NCBI GenBank assembly: GCA_035315065.1
Contig: DATFYM010000056.1
Coordinates: forward strand, 1-33,432
Length of the DNA stretch: 33,432 nt
Direction: 5' to 3'
Source: DATFYM01 sp035315065
GTDB taxonomy: Bacteria > Acidobacteriota > Terriglobia > UBA7540
The position numbers and the translations under genes are program-made. Below, one piece after another: positions 14,778 to 24,011 of this stretch; within the stretch, counting starts at the first letter, position 1; each line of letters starts with the position of its first letter. The notes under the pieces are model-generated. The model was not told where the DNA came from and did no database searches. It saw nothing but the letters and a program-made list of their open reading frames with translations.

Positions 14778-15319
14778 GAGTCGCCTTTCTCGCCGGTTTT
14801 GGAAGGCGGGGCGGGAGCTGGCTTTTCGGGCGCGACGGGAAGGGAGGGGAACAAAGCATGCAGGACCTCGTCGTGGACGTGGTTCATTTGCTGCATGGTC
14901 TGCTCCACCGGCTCGCGGTCAAAATAGGAAATGCGTTTCGACATATCTTCCAGCGTGCGGCCGTCTTCCCGCAGGGCAATGTCGAGTTCGCGAAAGCCCT
15001 GCGGTTGCTTGACCGCGTTGCGCCCGGACCCCTTGAGCGTTTGCCAGCAACTCTTCACCCGGTCGAGATAGCCGTCCAGCAGTGATTTTCCTTGATCGAT
15101 GCGTCCCTCGCCGTAAGCGTCGAGCGCCTGCTGCATCTTCAGCCGCCCGAGGCGAAGCTCCAGCTTAGACTTCCTGACGGGATCCTGCTCGCGCTCGATG
15201 CGAGCGAGCAGATCCTGCTCCGAGTCGGAACGGCGCTCCTTGGCGGACGCGGCAACAAGAGAGACCACGGCCAGAACCGTCAGCAGAAGTGCACTAGTGA
15301 GAAGCCGCCGCGAAATCAT
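14774..15319 (-). CDS. Secreted helical protein of unknown function
   Basis: The protein is 181 residues from the ATG at 15319 (MISRRLLTSALLLTVLAVV). A longer frame to 15370 would add only translated repeat. It has a good signal peptide with RR n-region and cleavage near AASA/KERR. The mature part is helical: DLLARIEREQDP near 35, then ALDAYGEGRIDQGKSLLDGYLDRVKSCW, and a Pro-rich end. It is the middle gene of a probable three-gene operon with the TPR protein (128 nt upstream) and the gene at 13965, which it overlaps by 4 nt. Function unknown. Confidence 0.78.
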   Translation of the reverse strand: MISRRLLTSALLLTVLAVVSLVAASAKERRSDSEQDLLARIEREQDPVRKSKLELRLGRLKMQQALDAYGEGRIDQGKSLLDGYLDRVKSCWQTLKGSGRNAVKQPQGFRELDIALREDGRTLEDMSKRISYFDREPVEQTMQQMNHVHDEVLHALFPSLPVAPEKPAPAPPSKTGEKGDS

Positions 15320-15331
15320 AGTCTCAACCGG

Positions 15332-15430
15332 CCTGGGAGCGCGGGCGTCCCGCCCGCTCTTGGCTGACACCTCAAATGAGGTCGCTAGCGCAGCGAAGAG
15401 AAGAGCGGGCGGGACGCCCGCGCTCCCAGG
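15332..15430. repeat. GC-rich inverted-repeat element, copy B
   Basis: Perfect 30-bp arms (15332-15361 and 15401-15430) flank a 39-nt loop. The element lies between the TPR gene and the next gene of the operon. The stem could cause partial termination or block RNA decay. Confidence 0.92.
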
Positions 15431-15447
15431 CTCTCAACCCGATTATA

Positions 15448-16746
<1,299 letters not shown>

Positions 16747-16792
16747 GCCACGGCCCTCGCCGCAACCACCAAAACCCCACGTACGGCCGTGC

Positions 16793-16893
16793 GGGGTTCG
16801 GGATTCGGGATTCGGCGTTCGCAGAGAAGAAACCCAAACCCGATCTTGTTCCTCCGCGAATCCCGAACCCCCAACCCCGAATCCCGCTCAGGC
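16793..16893. repeat. Inverted heptamer arms, TTCGGGA type
   Basis: Left arm GGTTCGGGATTCGGGATTCG (16795-16820) and right arm CGAATCCCGAACCCCCAACC onward (16856-16888) flank a loop of about 35 nt. It lies between uvrA (ends 16906) and the TPR gene. Confidence 0.88.
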
Positions 16894-16905
16894 CAAGAAT
16901 TGAAC

Positions 16906-19900
16906 TCAGGCAATACAAGACATCAGATACCTGCCCGTGTAAGAGGCAGAGTTTTTTGCTATTTGCTCCGGCGGGCCGGCGGCGACCACGTGGCCGCCCG
17001 CATCCCCGCCCTCCGGTCCCAGATCGATGATCCAGTCCGCCGTCTTCAGGACGTCGAGGTTGTGCTCGATAATCAGCACGCTCGCGCCCGCCTCAATCAG
17101 CTTGCGGAACGCGGCCAGCAGCTTGTTGATGTCCTCAAAGTGCAAGCCTGTGGTGGGCTCATCGAAGATGAAGAGCGTGTTCTCGCTGGTGCGCTCGGCG
17201 AGATGAGCCGCCAGACGCACGCGCTGCGCTTCGCCGCCGGAGAGCGTGGTGGCGGATTGGCCCAGGCGCAGGTAGCCGAGGCCCACCTCGTCCAGCACGC
17301 GAATCCGGGCGCCGATCTTGCGCACGCTGGAGAAAAAAACCAGCGCCTCCCGCACCGTCATCTGGAGCACGTCGTAAATGCTCTTTCCCTTGTAGAGCAC
17401 TTCCAGGACGCTCGACTTAAAACGGCGCCCACGGCATTCCTCGCACACCAGTTCGACGTCGGCCAGGAACTGCATCTCTACCGTCACGGTGCCGTCGCCC
17501 TGGCAGGTCTCGCAGCGGCCGCCGGGAATATTGAACGAGAAGTGGCCGGGACCATAGCCGCGCTTGCGAGCCTCAGGCGTGGAGGCAAACACCTCGCGAA
17601 TGGCGTCGAAGGCCTTGATGTAAGTCACCGGATTCGAGCGTGGCGTGCGGCCCAACGGCGACTGGTCCACCAGCACCACGTCGCCGAGCCACTTGGGCGC
17701 TTCCAAGCGAGAGTACTCGGCGTGCTGGGCGGGAAGGCCGCGGTGCGAAAGCAGCGCATTGTACAGGACGTCGTGGACCAGGGTCGATTTGCCGGAGCCG
17801 GAGACGCCGCTGACGCACACCATGAGGCCCAGCGGGATACTCACATCAATCGACTTCAGGTTGTGCTGGCGCACGCCGCAGATGCGCAGCCAGTCCTTTC
17901 CCGGCTTCCGCCGTTCGTTTGGCACCGGGATTTTGAGCTCACCCGAAAGGTAGCGTCCGGTGAGGGAGCGCGAATCCGCTACCAGGCCCGCGAAGCCGCC
18001 CTGGTAAATCAGACGGCCGCCGTTCTCCCCCGCGCCCGGCCCCAGGTCGATCACGCGGTCGGCCTGGCGCATCATCTCCGGGTCGTGCTCGACCACCAGG
18101 ATAGTGTTGCCGATGTCGCGCAAGGTTTTGAGGATTTCAATCAGACGGCCGGTGTCGCGCGGATGCAGGCCGATGGAGGGCTCGTCGAGCACATAGAGAG
18201 CGCCCACCAGGTTAGACCCCAGCGACGTGGCGAGCTGGATGCGCTGCGATTCGCCGCCCGAGAGCGTGGAAGCGAGCCGGTCCAGCGTGAGATATTCAAG
18301 CCCTACCTGGTAGAGAAACTTGAGTCGCGAGCGAACTTCCTCCAGCACCTTTTCCGCCACCTTTTGCTGCATCGGACCAAGCTGGAGTTCGTTGAAAAAT
18401 CGGTGCGCCTCCTGGATCGACAGGCCGCACACTTCCGTAATGGTCTTCCCTTGGACGCGCACGTTCATCGCCTCGCGGCGCAGGCGGCCGCCCTTGCACT
18501 CCGGGCACAGCGTGTAGCCGCGATACCGGCTGAGGAAGACGCGCACGTGCAACTTGTATTTCTTCCGCTCCAGGTACTCGAAGAACCCGCGAATCCCAAA
18601 GAAGTCGGCGTCGCCCTCCATCACCCACCGGCGTTGCGAAGTGGTGAGGCGGTAATAGGGCACGTCGAGCGGAATCCCCTTCGAGCGCGCCAGTCGCTTC
18701 ATCTCGTTAAACGGCGCCCGGTAGCGTGGCTTGGTCCAGGGCTCGACCGCGCCCTCGCCCAAGGTCTTGTTCTGGTCCGGAATCACCAAGCCGAGATCAA
18801 AGTCGACCGTGTTGCCGAATCCCTGGCAGCGAGGGCAGGCGCCGTAGGGATTGTTGAAGGAGAAAAGCCGCGGCTCCGGTTCCTGGTAGACGATCTGGCA
18901 GCGCTTGCACTCGAACCGCTCGTTGAAGACCAAGCGCTCCGGCTCGGCCAGGGAATTGGGGGACGCCTCTTGCTGTTCTCTGTCCCCTGTTCCCTGTTCC
19001 CTGTCCGGGGAAGACGCCTCTTGCTGTTCCCTGTTCCCTGTTCCCTGTTCCCTGTCCGGGGGTGAGGGGGTCACAAACTCCAGGATCGCTTCGCCTGATT
19101 CCCGATAGCAAAGCTCGATGGAATCAATCAGTCGCTGGCGGATTTCGGGGCTGACGGAGAGGCGATCCACCAGGATGTAAACGGGCTTCGCGAAGTCGAT
19201 CTCGAGCAGCGACTCTGGTGTGGAGAACTCGAAGACGCGCCCCTGCTGGTATAGCCGATTGAAGCCGCTCTGGCGCAGCGCGAAGAGGCGCGGCTTGAGT
19301 GACTCGCCGTGCGACGCAGTACCACCGTCGGCGCTCCCGGCGGCTGCCTTGGCCTTTACCCTGCGAGTCCGACCGCGCGTTTTGGCTGCTATGGGGCTGG
19401 TTGTGGGCGCGGGAGATTCACTAGTGCCAGCCACAGACAATCCGCCTTCATTGGGTGGCGGCGCATGGCCCGGGGCCCCTGCGGGTGATCCGTGCGGTTG
19501 CAGTTGAAACAGAACGTTGAACCGCCGTCCGGGTTCGAGGGCGAGAACGCGGTCTGCGATGTCGTCCACGTTGTCCTTGCGGACCACCTCGCCGCACTGG
19601 TAGCAGGTGGTGACGCCGATTCGGGCAAACAGCAGGCGGAGGTAATCATAGATCTCGGTGGCGGTCGCCACCGTCGAGCGCGGGTTGCGGGTGGAGTTCT
19701 TCTGCCGGATCGCCACCGCCGGGGCAATGCCGTCGACCTCGTCGACGTCGGGCTTCTCCATGCGGTCCAGGAACTGGCGGGCGTAAGCGGAAAGCGACTC
19801 GACGTACCGGCGCTGGCCTTCCGCGTAGATGGTGTCGAACACGAGGCTGGATTTACCCGAACCGGAAACGCCGGTGACCACCGTGAGCTGGTGGTGAGGG

Positions 19901-20046
19901 ATTTCGCAGTCGACGTTCTTGAGGTTGTGCGAGCGTGCGCCCCGCACCACGATTGCTTCTTGACCCTTCGCTCCCACCACCGGGAAGTCCGGCGTCAAAG
20001 TGAAGCCCCCTTCCGCTCCCGCCAACACCTCACCGGTCATCCCCAT
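16906..20046 (-). CDS. uvrA: Excinuclease ABC subunit A
   Basis: UvrA is the damage-sensing ATPase of nucleotide excision repair; a dimer loads UvrB on DNA. The ATG at 20046 (MGMTGEV) has GAGGT about 7 nt upstream; the frame stays open to 20124. The protein is 1046 residues, longer than the usual 940-960. Walker A GVSGSGKSS near 59, zinc module CKRC/CPRC near 380-407, SGGESQRIQLA, second Walker A GVSGSGKST, second zinc module CETC/CEEC, SGGEAQRVRLA and FDEPTTGL are all present. The extra length is two insertions: a Pro/Ala/Lys-rich one near 185-250 and a 17-residue tandem duplicate (PDREQGTG...REQQEAS) near 330-363 that translates CCCTGTT heptamers. Core motifs are intact, so it is probably functional. 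Confidence 0.97.
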   Translation of the reverse strand: MGMTGEVLAGAEGGFTLTPDFPVVGAKGQEAIVVRGARSHNLKNVDCEIPHHQLTVVTGVSGSGKSSLVFDTIYAEGQRRYVESLSAYARQFLDRMEKPDVDEVDGIAPAVAIRQKNSTRNPRSTVATATEIYDYLRLLFARIGVTTCYQCGEVVRKDNVDDIADRVLALEPGRRFNVLFQLQPHGSPAGAPGHAPPPNEGGLSVAGTSESPAPTTSPIAAKTRGRTRRVKAKAAAGSADGGTASHGESLKPRLFALRQSGFNRLYQQGRVFEFSTPESLLEIDFAKPVYILVDRLSVSPEIRQRLIDSIELCYRESGEAILEFVTPSPPDREQGTGNREQQEASSPDREQGTGDREQQEASPNSLAEPERLVFNERFECKRCQIVYQEPEPRLFSFNNPYGACPRCQGFGNTVDFDLGLVIPDQNKTLGEGAVEPWTKPRYRAPFNEMKRLARSKGIPLDVPYYRLTTSQRRWVMEGDADFFGIRGFFEYLERKKYKLHVRVFLSRYRGYTLCPECKGGRLRREAMNVRVQGKTITEVCGLSIQEAHRFFNELQLGPMQQKVAEKVLEEVRSRLKFLYQVGLEYLTLDRLASTLSGGESQRIQLATSLGSNLVGALYVLDEPSIGLHPRDTGRLIEILKTLRDIGNTILVVEHDPEMMRQADRVIDLGPGAGENGGRLIYQGGFAGLVADSRSLTGRYLSGELKIPVPNERRKPGKDWLRICGVRQHNLKSIDVSIPLGLMVCVSGVSGSGKSTLVHDVLYNALLSHRGLPAQHAEYSRLEAPKWLGDVVLVDQSPLGRTPRSNPVTYIKAFDAIREVFASTPEARKRGYGPGHFSFNIPGGRCETCQGDGTVTVEMQFLADVELVCEECRGRRFKSSVLEVLYKGKSIYDVLQMTVREALVFFSSVRKIGARIRVLDEVGLGYLRLGQSATTLSGGEAQRVRLAAHLAERTSENTLFIFDEPTTGLHFEDINKLLAAFRKLIEAGASVLIIEHNLDVLKTADWIIDLGPEGGDAGGHVVAAGPPEQIAKNSASYTGRYLMSCIA
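18960..19065. repeat. Heptamer arrays, CCCTGTT type, in frame inside uvrA
   Basis: Two arrays of CCCTGTT units are separated by GACGCCTCTTGCTG, giving two copies of a 51-nt block that encodes a repeated 17-residue sequence. Total length keeps the uvrA frame. Both arrays have the same orientation; there is no inverted arm. Confidence 0.85.
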
Positions 20047-20477
20047 AAAATACCTCAAACCTCGATGCGCCCAAGCCCTCTCGACTGTTGGAGCCTGACG
20101 AGCGACCCTTCTATTATAAGACAAATGCCCTGCTGCGCGCCGCCGTCCCGGGAACAGGCGGAACAGGCTAAGTGAATGATCGGTTCTCGGTCACGGCGTT
20201 GACCGCCGGCGTAGCCTACTCTTCGCCCGTTCGTCCATCGGGGCCGTGGGGTGGGGGTCGTGGGGGCCCATGGACCTTGACGCGAGCGAGAAGTTGGTTT
20301 AATGTACGGGAGGATAGTCATTGGTTCCGAAAATAGCTCTGAATCCAGAGAGTGGTGGTGTGCGGCTTGCCGTACCCTCGCTCCGCTGAGTTGTCGTGAG
20401 AGGGTAGCGCGAGCATCTTGAGGGCGCTGACGGGGCAAGCCCTGCCACGATGGGTCCCGAAGGGTAGAACTGCTGCC
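20047..20477. other. Divergent intergenic region upstream of uvrA
   Basis: No gene is supported. On the minus strand, TATAAT (20113-20118) about 67 bp before the uvrA start could be a -10 element, but no good -35 is found. CGGCTTGCCGTACCCT near 20363 repeats part of the arm of the 938-1058 palindrome, and GAGGGTA near 20400 is its partial complement. Confidence 0.4.
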
Positions 20478-21347
20478 GTGAAGCGATCTCGCATCGTTCT
20501 CGTCCTGACCGCTCTCCCGAGCTTGGCCACCCTCCCCTACGGTCGCCAGTGGTTCTTGTGGTCGGTTGGACCGTTGGAGTTTTATTGGCCCCTCCTGCCC
20601 ATGAGTTTAGCGGTGCTGGCCCTCAGCGTCGCAGCGTTCCTCTCGGCCCGCCCGTTGATCCGAATTCTGTTCTGGGTCGCGGTACTGTTTCAGTTCCTTT
20701 CTTTGCTGGTCGCCAGCATGTTAGGGTTCCCTGCCGAAGGAGTGCCGCTGACTTTCTCGGGCGTAGAGCAGTCTATTCTGGTGGCATCGGAGTACTTCTA
20801 TCTCTTAAGCTTTTTGGCGCTGTTGCACGACCGGCCCTGGCGCGGGATGCGTTGGAAAGGGTGGCGGGCGCTCATCGCCGCACCGACGCTTCAGATCGAG
20901 GAGCCAGAGGAGCAAGGTGGGACTGAACCCAGGCTAGCACCTCGGCGATGGATCCGTTGGAAAGGGTGGCGCGCGCTCATCCCCGCACCCACGCTTCAAA
21001 TCGAGGAGCCAGAGCAGCAAGGTGGGACTGAACCCAGACTAGCACCTCAGCGATGGATCCGTTGGAGAGGGTGGCGCGCGCTCATCCCCGTACCCACACT
21101 TCAAATCGAGGAGGCAGAGGAGCAAGGCGGGACGGGACCCCGGCGAGCACTTCGGCGCTGGATGCGTTGGAAAGGGTGGCGCGCGTTTAGCGTCGCGCCG
21201 AAGCTTCAGATCGACGTGCAAGAGGAGCAGGGTCTGGCAGAACCCGGGCGCGCGCCTCTCCCAAAGCGATCGACGGATGAAGAGCAGGCAGATTCTCACC
21301 GAGGAGGAGAAGCCCCGGCGGCAACCCGCGCTCCCGGGCCAAATTAA
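20478..21347 (+). CDS. Membrane protein with four 35-residue tandem repeats
   Basis: The start is uncertain: GTG at 20478 (VKRSRIVLVLTALP) is chosen because residues before it translate a repeat, but TTG at 20418 also keeps the frame open. From 20478 there are about 289 residues. Four hydrophobic segments occupy residues 4-20, 27-57, 62-82 and 98-116. The C-terminal half is four 35-residue repeats (RWKGWRALIPAPTLQIEEP... unit), then a polar tail. Each repeat is Arg/Trp-rich at its start and Glu/Gln-rich at its end. No family is recognised. Confidence 0.65.
   Translation: MKRSRIVLVLTALPSLATLPYGRQWFLWSVGPLEFYWPLLPMSLAVLALSVAAFLSARPLIRILFWVAVLFQFLSLLVASMLGFPAEGVPLTFSGVEQSILVASEYFYLLSFLALLHDRPWRGMRWKGWRALIAAPTLQIEEPEEQGGTEPRLAPRRWIRWKGWRALIPAPTLQIEEPEQQGGTEPRLAPQRWIRWRGWRALIPVPTLQIEEAEEQGGTGPRRALRRWMRWKGWRAFSVAPKLQIDVQEEQGLAEPGRAPLPKRSTDEEQADSHRGGEAPAATRAPGPN
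20851..21270 (+). repeat. Four in-frame 105-bp tandem repeats
   Basis: Units begin at 20851, 20956, 21061 and 21166 with GTTGGAAAGGGTGGCG-type sequence. The first three are nearly identical; the fourth is more divergent. The exact 105-bp spacing keeps the reading frame of the membrane protein. Confidence 0.93.
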
Positions 21348-21440
21348 CAACAGCGAGCGCGTGCACCACCACCGGCGCGACGGGTTCTTCGCCGACCGCC
21401 GCGCAATCTGATATACTGCGGCTGCTTTGCGCGGGGAACT

Positions 21441-23099
21441 ATGCCGGAGAACACTCCACGTCTGATCGTTCGCGACGCGTCGGGCACCGACCGGGAAGTC
21501 GCCTTGGTGCACCTTCCGTTCAGCATTGGACGGCAGGGTGACTGCGACCTGGTGGTCCTCGACAATCGCATCTCGCGCCACCACGCCCGCATCGCGCTGG
21601 ACGGGAATCAATTCATCCTCGAAGATACCCAGAGCCGTCACGGTACTTTCGTGAACGGCGAGAGGATTGAAACCTGCGCGCTCAAAAACGAGGATCAGAT
21701 CAGCCTCGGAGTTACGGACTCTTACCAGATCATTTTCCTCACCGAAGAGCCGGTGCTCCCAACGATCCTGCAAACGCTCGAGAAGGCGACCACCACCGGT
21801 CCCGGCACCGAACTGCAGCGCCTCGGCCTGCTCCTGCAGATGGCGCAGATGCTGCATCGCGCGCCGGCGCTGGAAGAAGTGCTGACGACGCTGGTCGACA
21901 ACGCTCTGCGCCTCACCGACGCCGAGCGCGGGCTTCTGTTTCTCCGCGAGCCGGAGGGCGAGCTCTTTCTCCGCCTCGCCCGCGGTAGAAGCGGGGTTTC
22001 CCTGGGGTCCAATGTGGTGGACTACTCGCGGGAAGTGGTGGAGCGCGTCATCCGGAGCGGGCGCGAGGAAGTGGCGGTGGAGGAAGTCTCTACCGGGCGC
22101 ACAACCCAGGAGACGATGGTCTTCAGCGGCGCCATGCGCGACATCGTCGCCGTGCCTTTACAGAAGCTCCCCATGCTCGACACCAGCTATGAAACGCTGC
22201 CGCAGACCTCGCCCGAGCTGCTGGGAGTTCTGTACCTCGACAGCCGTACCGGGGCCACCTCGCTCACGGGCCTCGACCGGCAGGTTCTGGCGACCTTCGC
22301 CATGGAAGGCGCCACCGTCATCGAAAATGCCCGCCTCTTCAAGCTGACACGCGAACAGGAGCGCATCCAGCACGATCTCGATACCGCCCGGAATATCCAG
22401 CGAGGGCTCCTGCCGCGGCAATTGCCCAAATCCGCCTGGTTCGAGCTCCACCCCATCACCCTGCCTAGTCGTACGGTGGGCGGCGACTATTACGACGTCC
22501 TTTCCCTGCCTGGCGACCGTTTCGGCATCAACGTCGCCGATGTCTCCGGCAAAGGGCTTCCCTCCGCCATGATGGCGGCCACTCTCTGGGGAGCGTTTGC
22601 GGCGGTGGCTCTGGGCGCGCCGGATCTGGAGGAGCTCTTTCGGCGGGTCAACGATCTGATGTGCGAGCGCACCCTGCCGGACATGTACGCCACCATGTTC
22701 TACGGCGTTCTCAGCCCGACGGGACGTTTTTCCTTTGTCAGCGCCGGACACCCGCCTTCCTTAATCGTTCGCGCCAGCAACGGCGCCATCGAGCCCCTCG
22801 AGAACGCCAACTTTCCCATGGGGCTTTTCCCCGGCGCGCCGTTTGCCGCCGAAAGTATCAAGCTGGAGCCGGGAGACAACCTGGTGATCTACTCCGACGG
22901 CATCACGGAGGCCCAGAACGCCGCGGAGGAGTTTTTCGGCGAGCCGCGGCTGATCGAGGTGTTGAAAGGAAGCGCAGGAAGGGGAGCCGCCGAGGTCTGC
23001 AACCACGTGATGGCCGCCGTCAACGCGTTCGTCGGACACGCTCCCCAGGCGGATGACATGACGCTCGTGGTGCTGCGCTTCGGGCCACCGGGAAAATAG
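21441..23099 (+). CDS. FHA-GAF-SpoIIE (PP2C-type) serine phosphatase
   Basis: The protein is 552 residues and cytoplasmic. Residues 5-100 are an FHA phosphothreonine-binding domain (GR at 30-31, SRHHA at 45-49, HGTFVNG at 67-73). Residues 135-300 are a GAF sensor domain. A helical linker (300-325) leads to a SpoIIE/RsbU-type PP2C phosphatase with GGDYYD at 347, ADVSGKG at 366, SDGITEA at 485 and DDMT at 538, covering the metal-binding Asp residues. Such proteins usually dephosphorylate an anti-anti-sigma factor or a kinase substrate in response to a GAF ligand. ATG at 21441 has a GCGGGGA upstream, and TATACT at 21412-21417 may be its -10. No anti-sigma partner is nearby. Confidence 0.93.
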   Translation: MPENTPRLIVRDASGTDREVALVHLPFSIGRQGDCDLVVLDNRISRHHARIALDGNQFILEDTQSRHGTFVNGERIETCALKNEDQISLGVTDSYQIIFLTEEPVLPTILQTLEKATTTGPGTELQRLGLLLQMAQMLHRAPALEEVLTTLVDNALRLTDAERGLLFLREPEGELFLRLARGRSGVSLGSNVVDYSREVVERVIRSGREEVAVEEVSTGRTTQETMVFSGAMRDIVAVPLQKLPMLDTSYETLPQTSPELLGVLYLDSRTGATSLTGLDRQVLATFAMEGATVIENARLFKLTREQERIQHDLDTARNIQRGLLPRQLPKSAWFELHPITLPSRTVGGDYYDVLSLPGDRFGINVADVSGKGLPSAMMAATLWGAFAAVALGAPDLEELFRRVNDLMCERTLPDMYATMFYGVLSPTGRFSFVSAGHPPSLIVRASNGAIEPLENANFPMGLFPGAPFAAESIKLEPGDNLVIYSDGITEAQNAAEEFFGEPRLIEVLKGSAGRGAAEVCNHVMAAVNAFVGHAPQADDMTLVVLRFGPPGK

Positions 23100-23205
23100 G
23101 GAGTAGGGAATAGGGAGTCGGGACTTCCCAACCCCTTCCCGATTCCCTAGCCCATCTTCCCTGTTCCCTCTTCCCGATTCCCTACTCCCTACTCCCTACT
23201 CCCCA
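23098..23205. repeat. Inverted heptamer arms, GGGAGTA type
   Basis: Left arm GGGAGTA/GGGAATA/GGGAGTC (23099-23123) faces long reverse-complement arrays (TTCCCGATTCCCTA, then TCCCTAC repeated) to about 23203. It lies between convergent genes and encodes the last residues (LDWGVGSRE) of the HAD protein. Confidence 0.85.
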
Positions 23206-23919
23206 GTCCAAAGTCCCTAGTCCTTCCAGATCCAACTCCAGAAAACTCAGAACTACCCGATCGGCTCGCGTTCGCCTCAGATCTTCCAGCGGGAACGACG
23301 ATCCGATGGCCACGCATTTCATGCCCGCGTTCTTCGCCGCTTCGATGCCCACGAAAGAGTCCTCAAACGCCACGCACTGCCCGGGGTCGAGCCCCAGCTT
23401 CTCGGCGGCCTTCAGGTAAATCTCCGGATCGGGCTTGGCGTGGGTGACTTCGTCTCCGTTGAGCAGGCAGCGGAAATGCGCGTGGAGGCCGAGGGCATCA
23501 ACCACGAACTCAACGTTCTTGCGCATCGCCGAGGAGGCTACGGCCATGGCGATGCCGGCTTGGCTGGCCTGAGCGATCAATTCCCGCAATCCAGGCAGCG
23601 GCTGCGCGTGCGGCTTGAAAGCCACGCGAAACTTCTCTTCCAGTTCTTCGGTGAGCGCCCGCCTCTCCTCCGCTGTCAAGTTTGAGCCAAAGAAGTGCCG
23701 CAGCAGATCGTCGTTTCGATGGCCCAGAATCTGCTTTGGCAGTTCCTCCGAGTTAAAAGGGATGCCGTGCTCGTTCAGCAGATTCACCCACTTCCGCAAA
23801 TGGAACGGGTTGCTATCCACCAGCACGCCATCCATATCGAAAATTAACGCCGCCGGCAACCGAAGCCCGGCAGTCGGGACTCGGGGATCGGGAGCCGGGA
23901 TTGGGTGGTTATCAGTCAC
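23182..23919 (-). CDS. HAD-family phosphatase or phosphoglucomutase-like protein
   Basis: The protein is 245 residues with a GTG start at 23919. Motif I FDMDGVLVDSN (near 27-37, nucleophile Asp28 and Asp30), motif II VASSA near 128, Lys in HAKPDPEIYLKAAEKLG near 160 and motif IV FEDSFVGIEAAKNAG near 182 define the HAD subfamily I, beta-phosphoglucomutase/GPH-like. Substrate unknown. Residues 5-24 (NHPIPAPDPRVPTAGLRLP) and the last 9 translate heptamer arrays, so the ancestral protein was shorter. Confidence 0.9.
   Translation of the reverse strand: MTDNHPIPAPDPRVPTAGLRLPAALIFDMDGVLVDSNPFHLRKWVNLLNEHGIPFNSEELPKQILGHRNDDLLRHFFGSNLTAEERRALTEELEEKFRVAFKPHAQPLPGLRELIAQASQAGIAMAVASSAMRKNVEFVVDALGLHAHFRCLLNGDEVTHAKPDPEIYLKAAEKLGLDPGQCVAFEDSFVGIEAAKNAGMKCVAIGSSFPLEDLRRTRADRVVLSFLELDLEGLGTLDWGVGSRE
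23869..23911. repeat. Heptamer array, GTCGGGA type, in the HAD gene 5' end
   Basis: Units GTCGGGA, CTCGGGG, ATCGGGA, GCCGGGA, TTGGGTG run in a 7-nt register. Read in the gene frame they give the Pro-rich N-terminal extension of the HAD protein. Confidence 0.8.
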
Positions 23920-24011
23920 GTTTCGTCATTCTCCATTCAGACTAGTGCAGTAAGCCTATGTTTCTCTGCGAATTTCGCGTTTCGATTCACGAGTTTCTAA
24001 TTTCGCACTCT

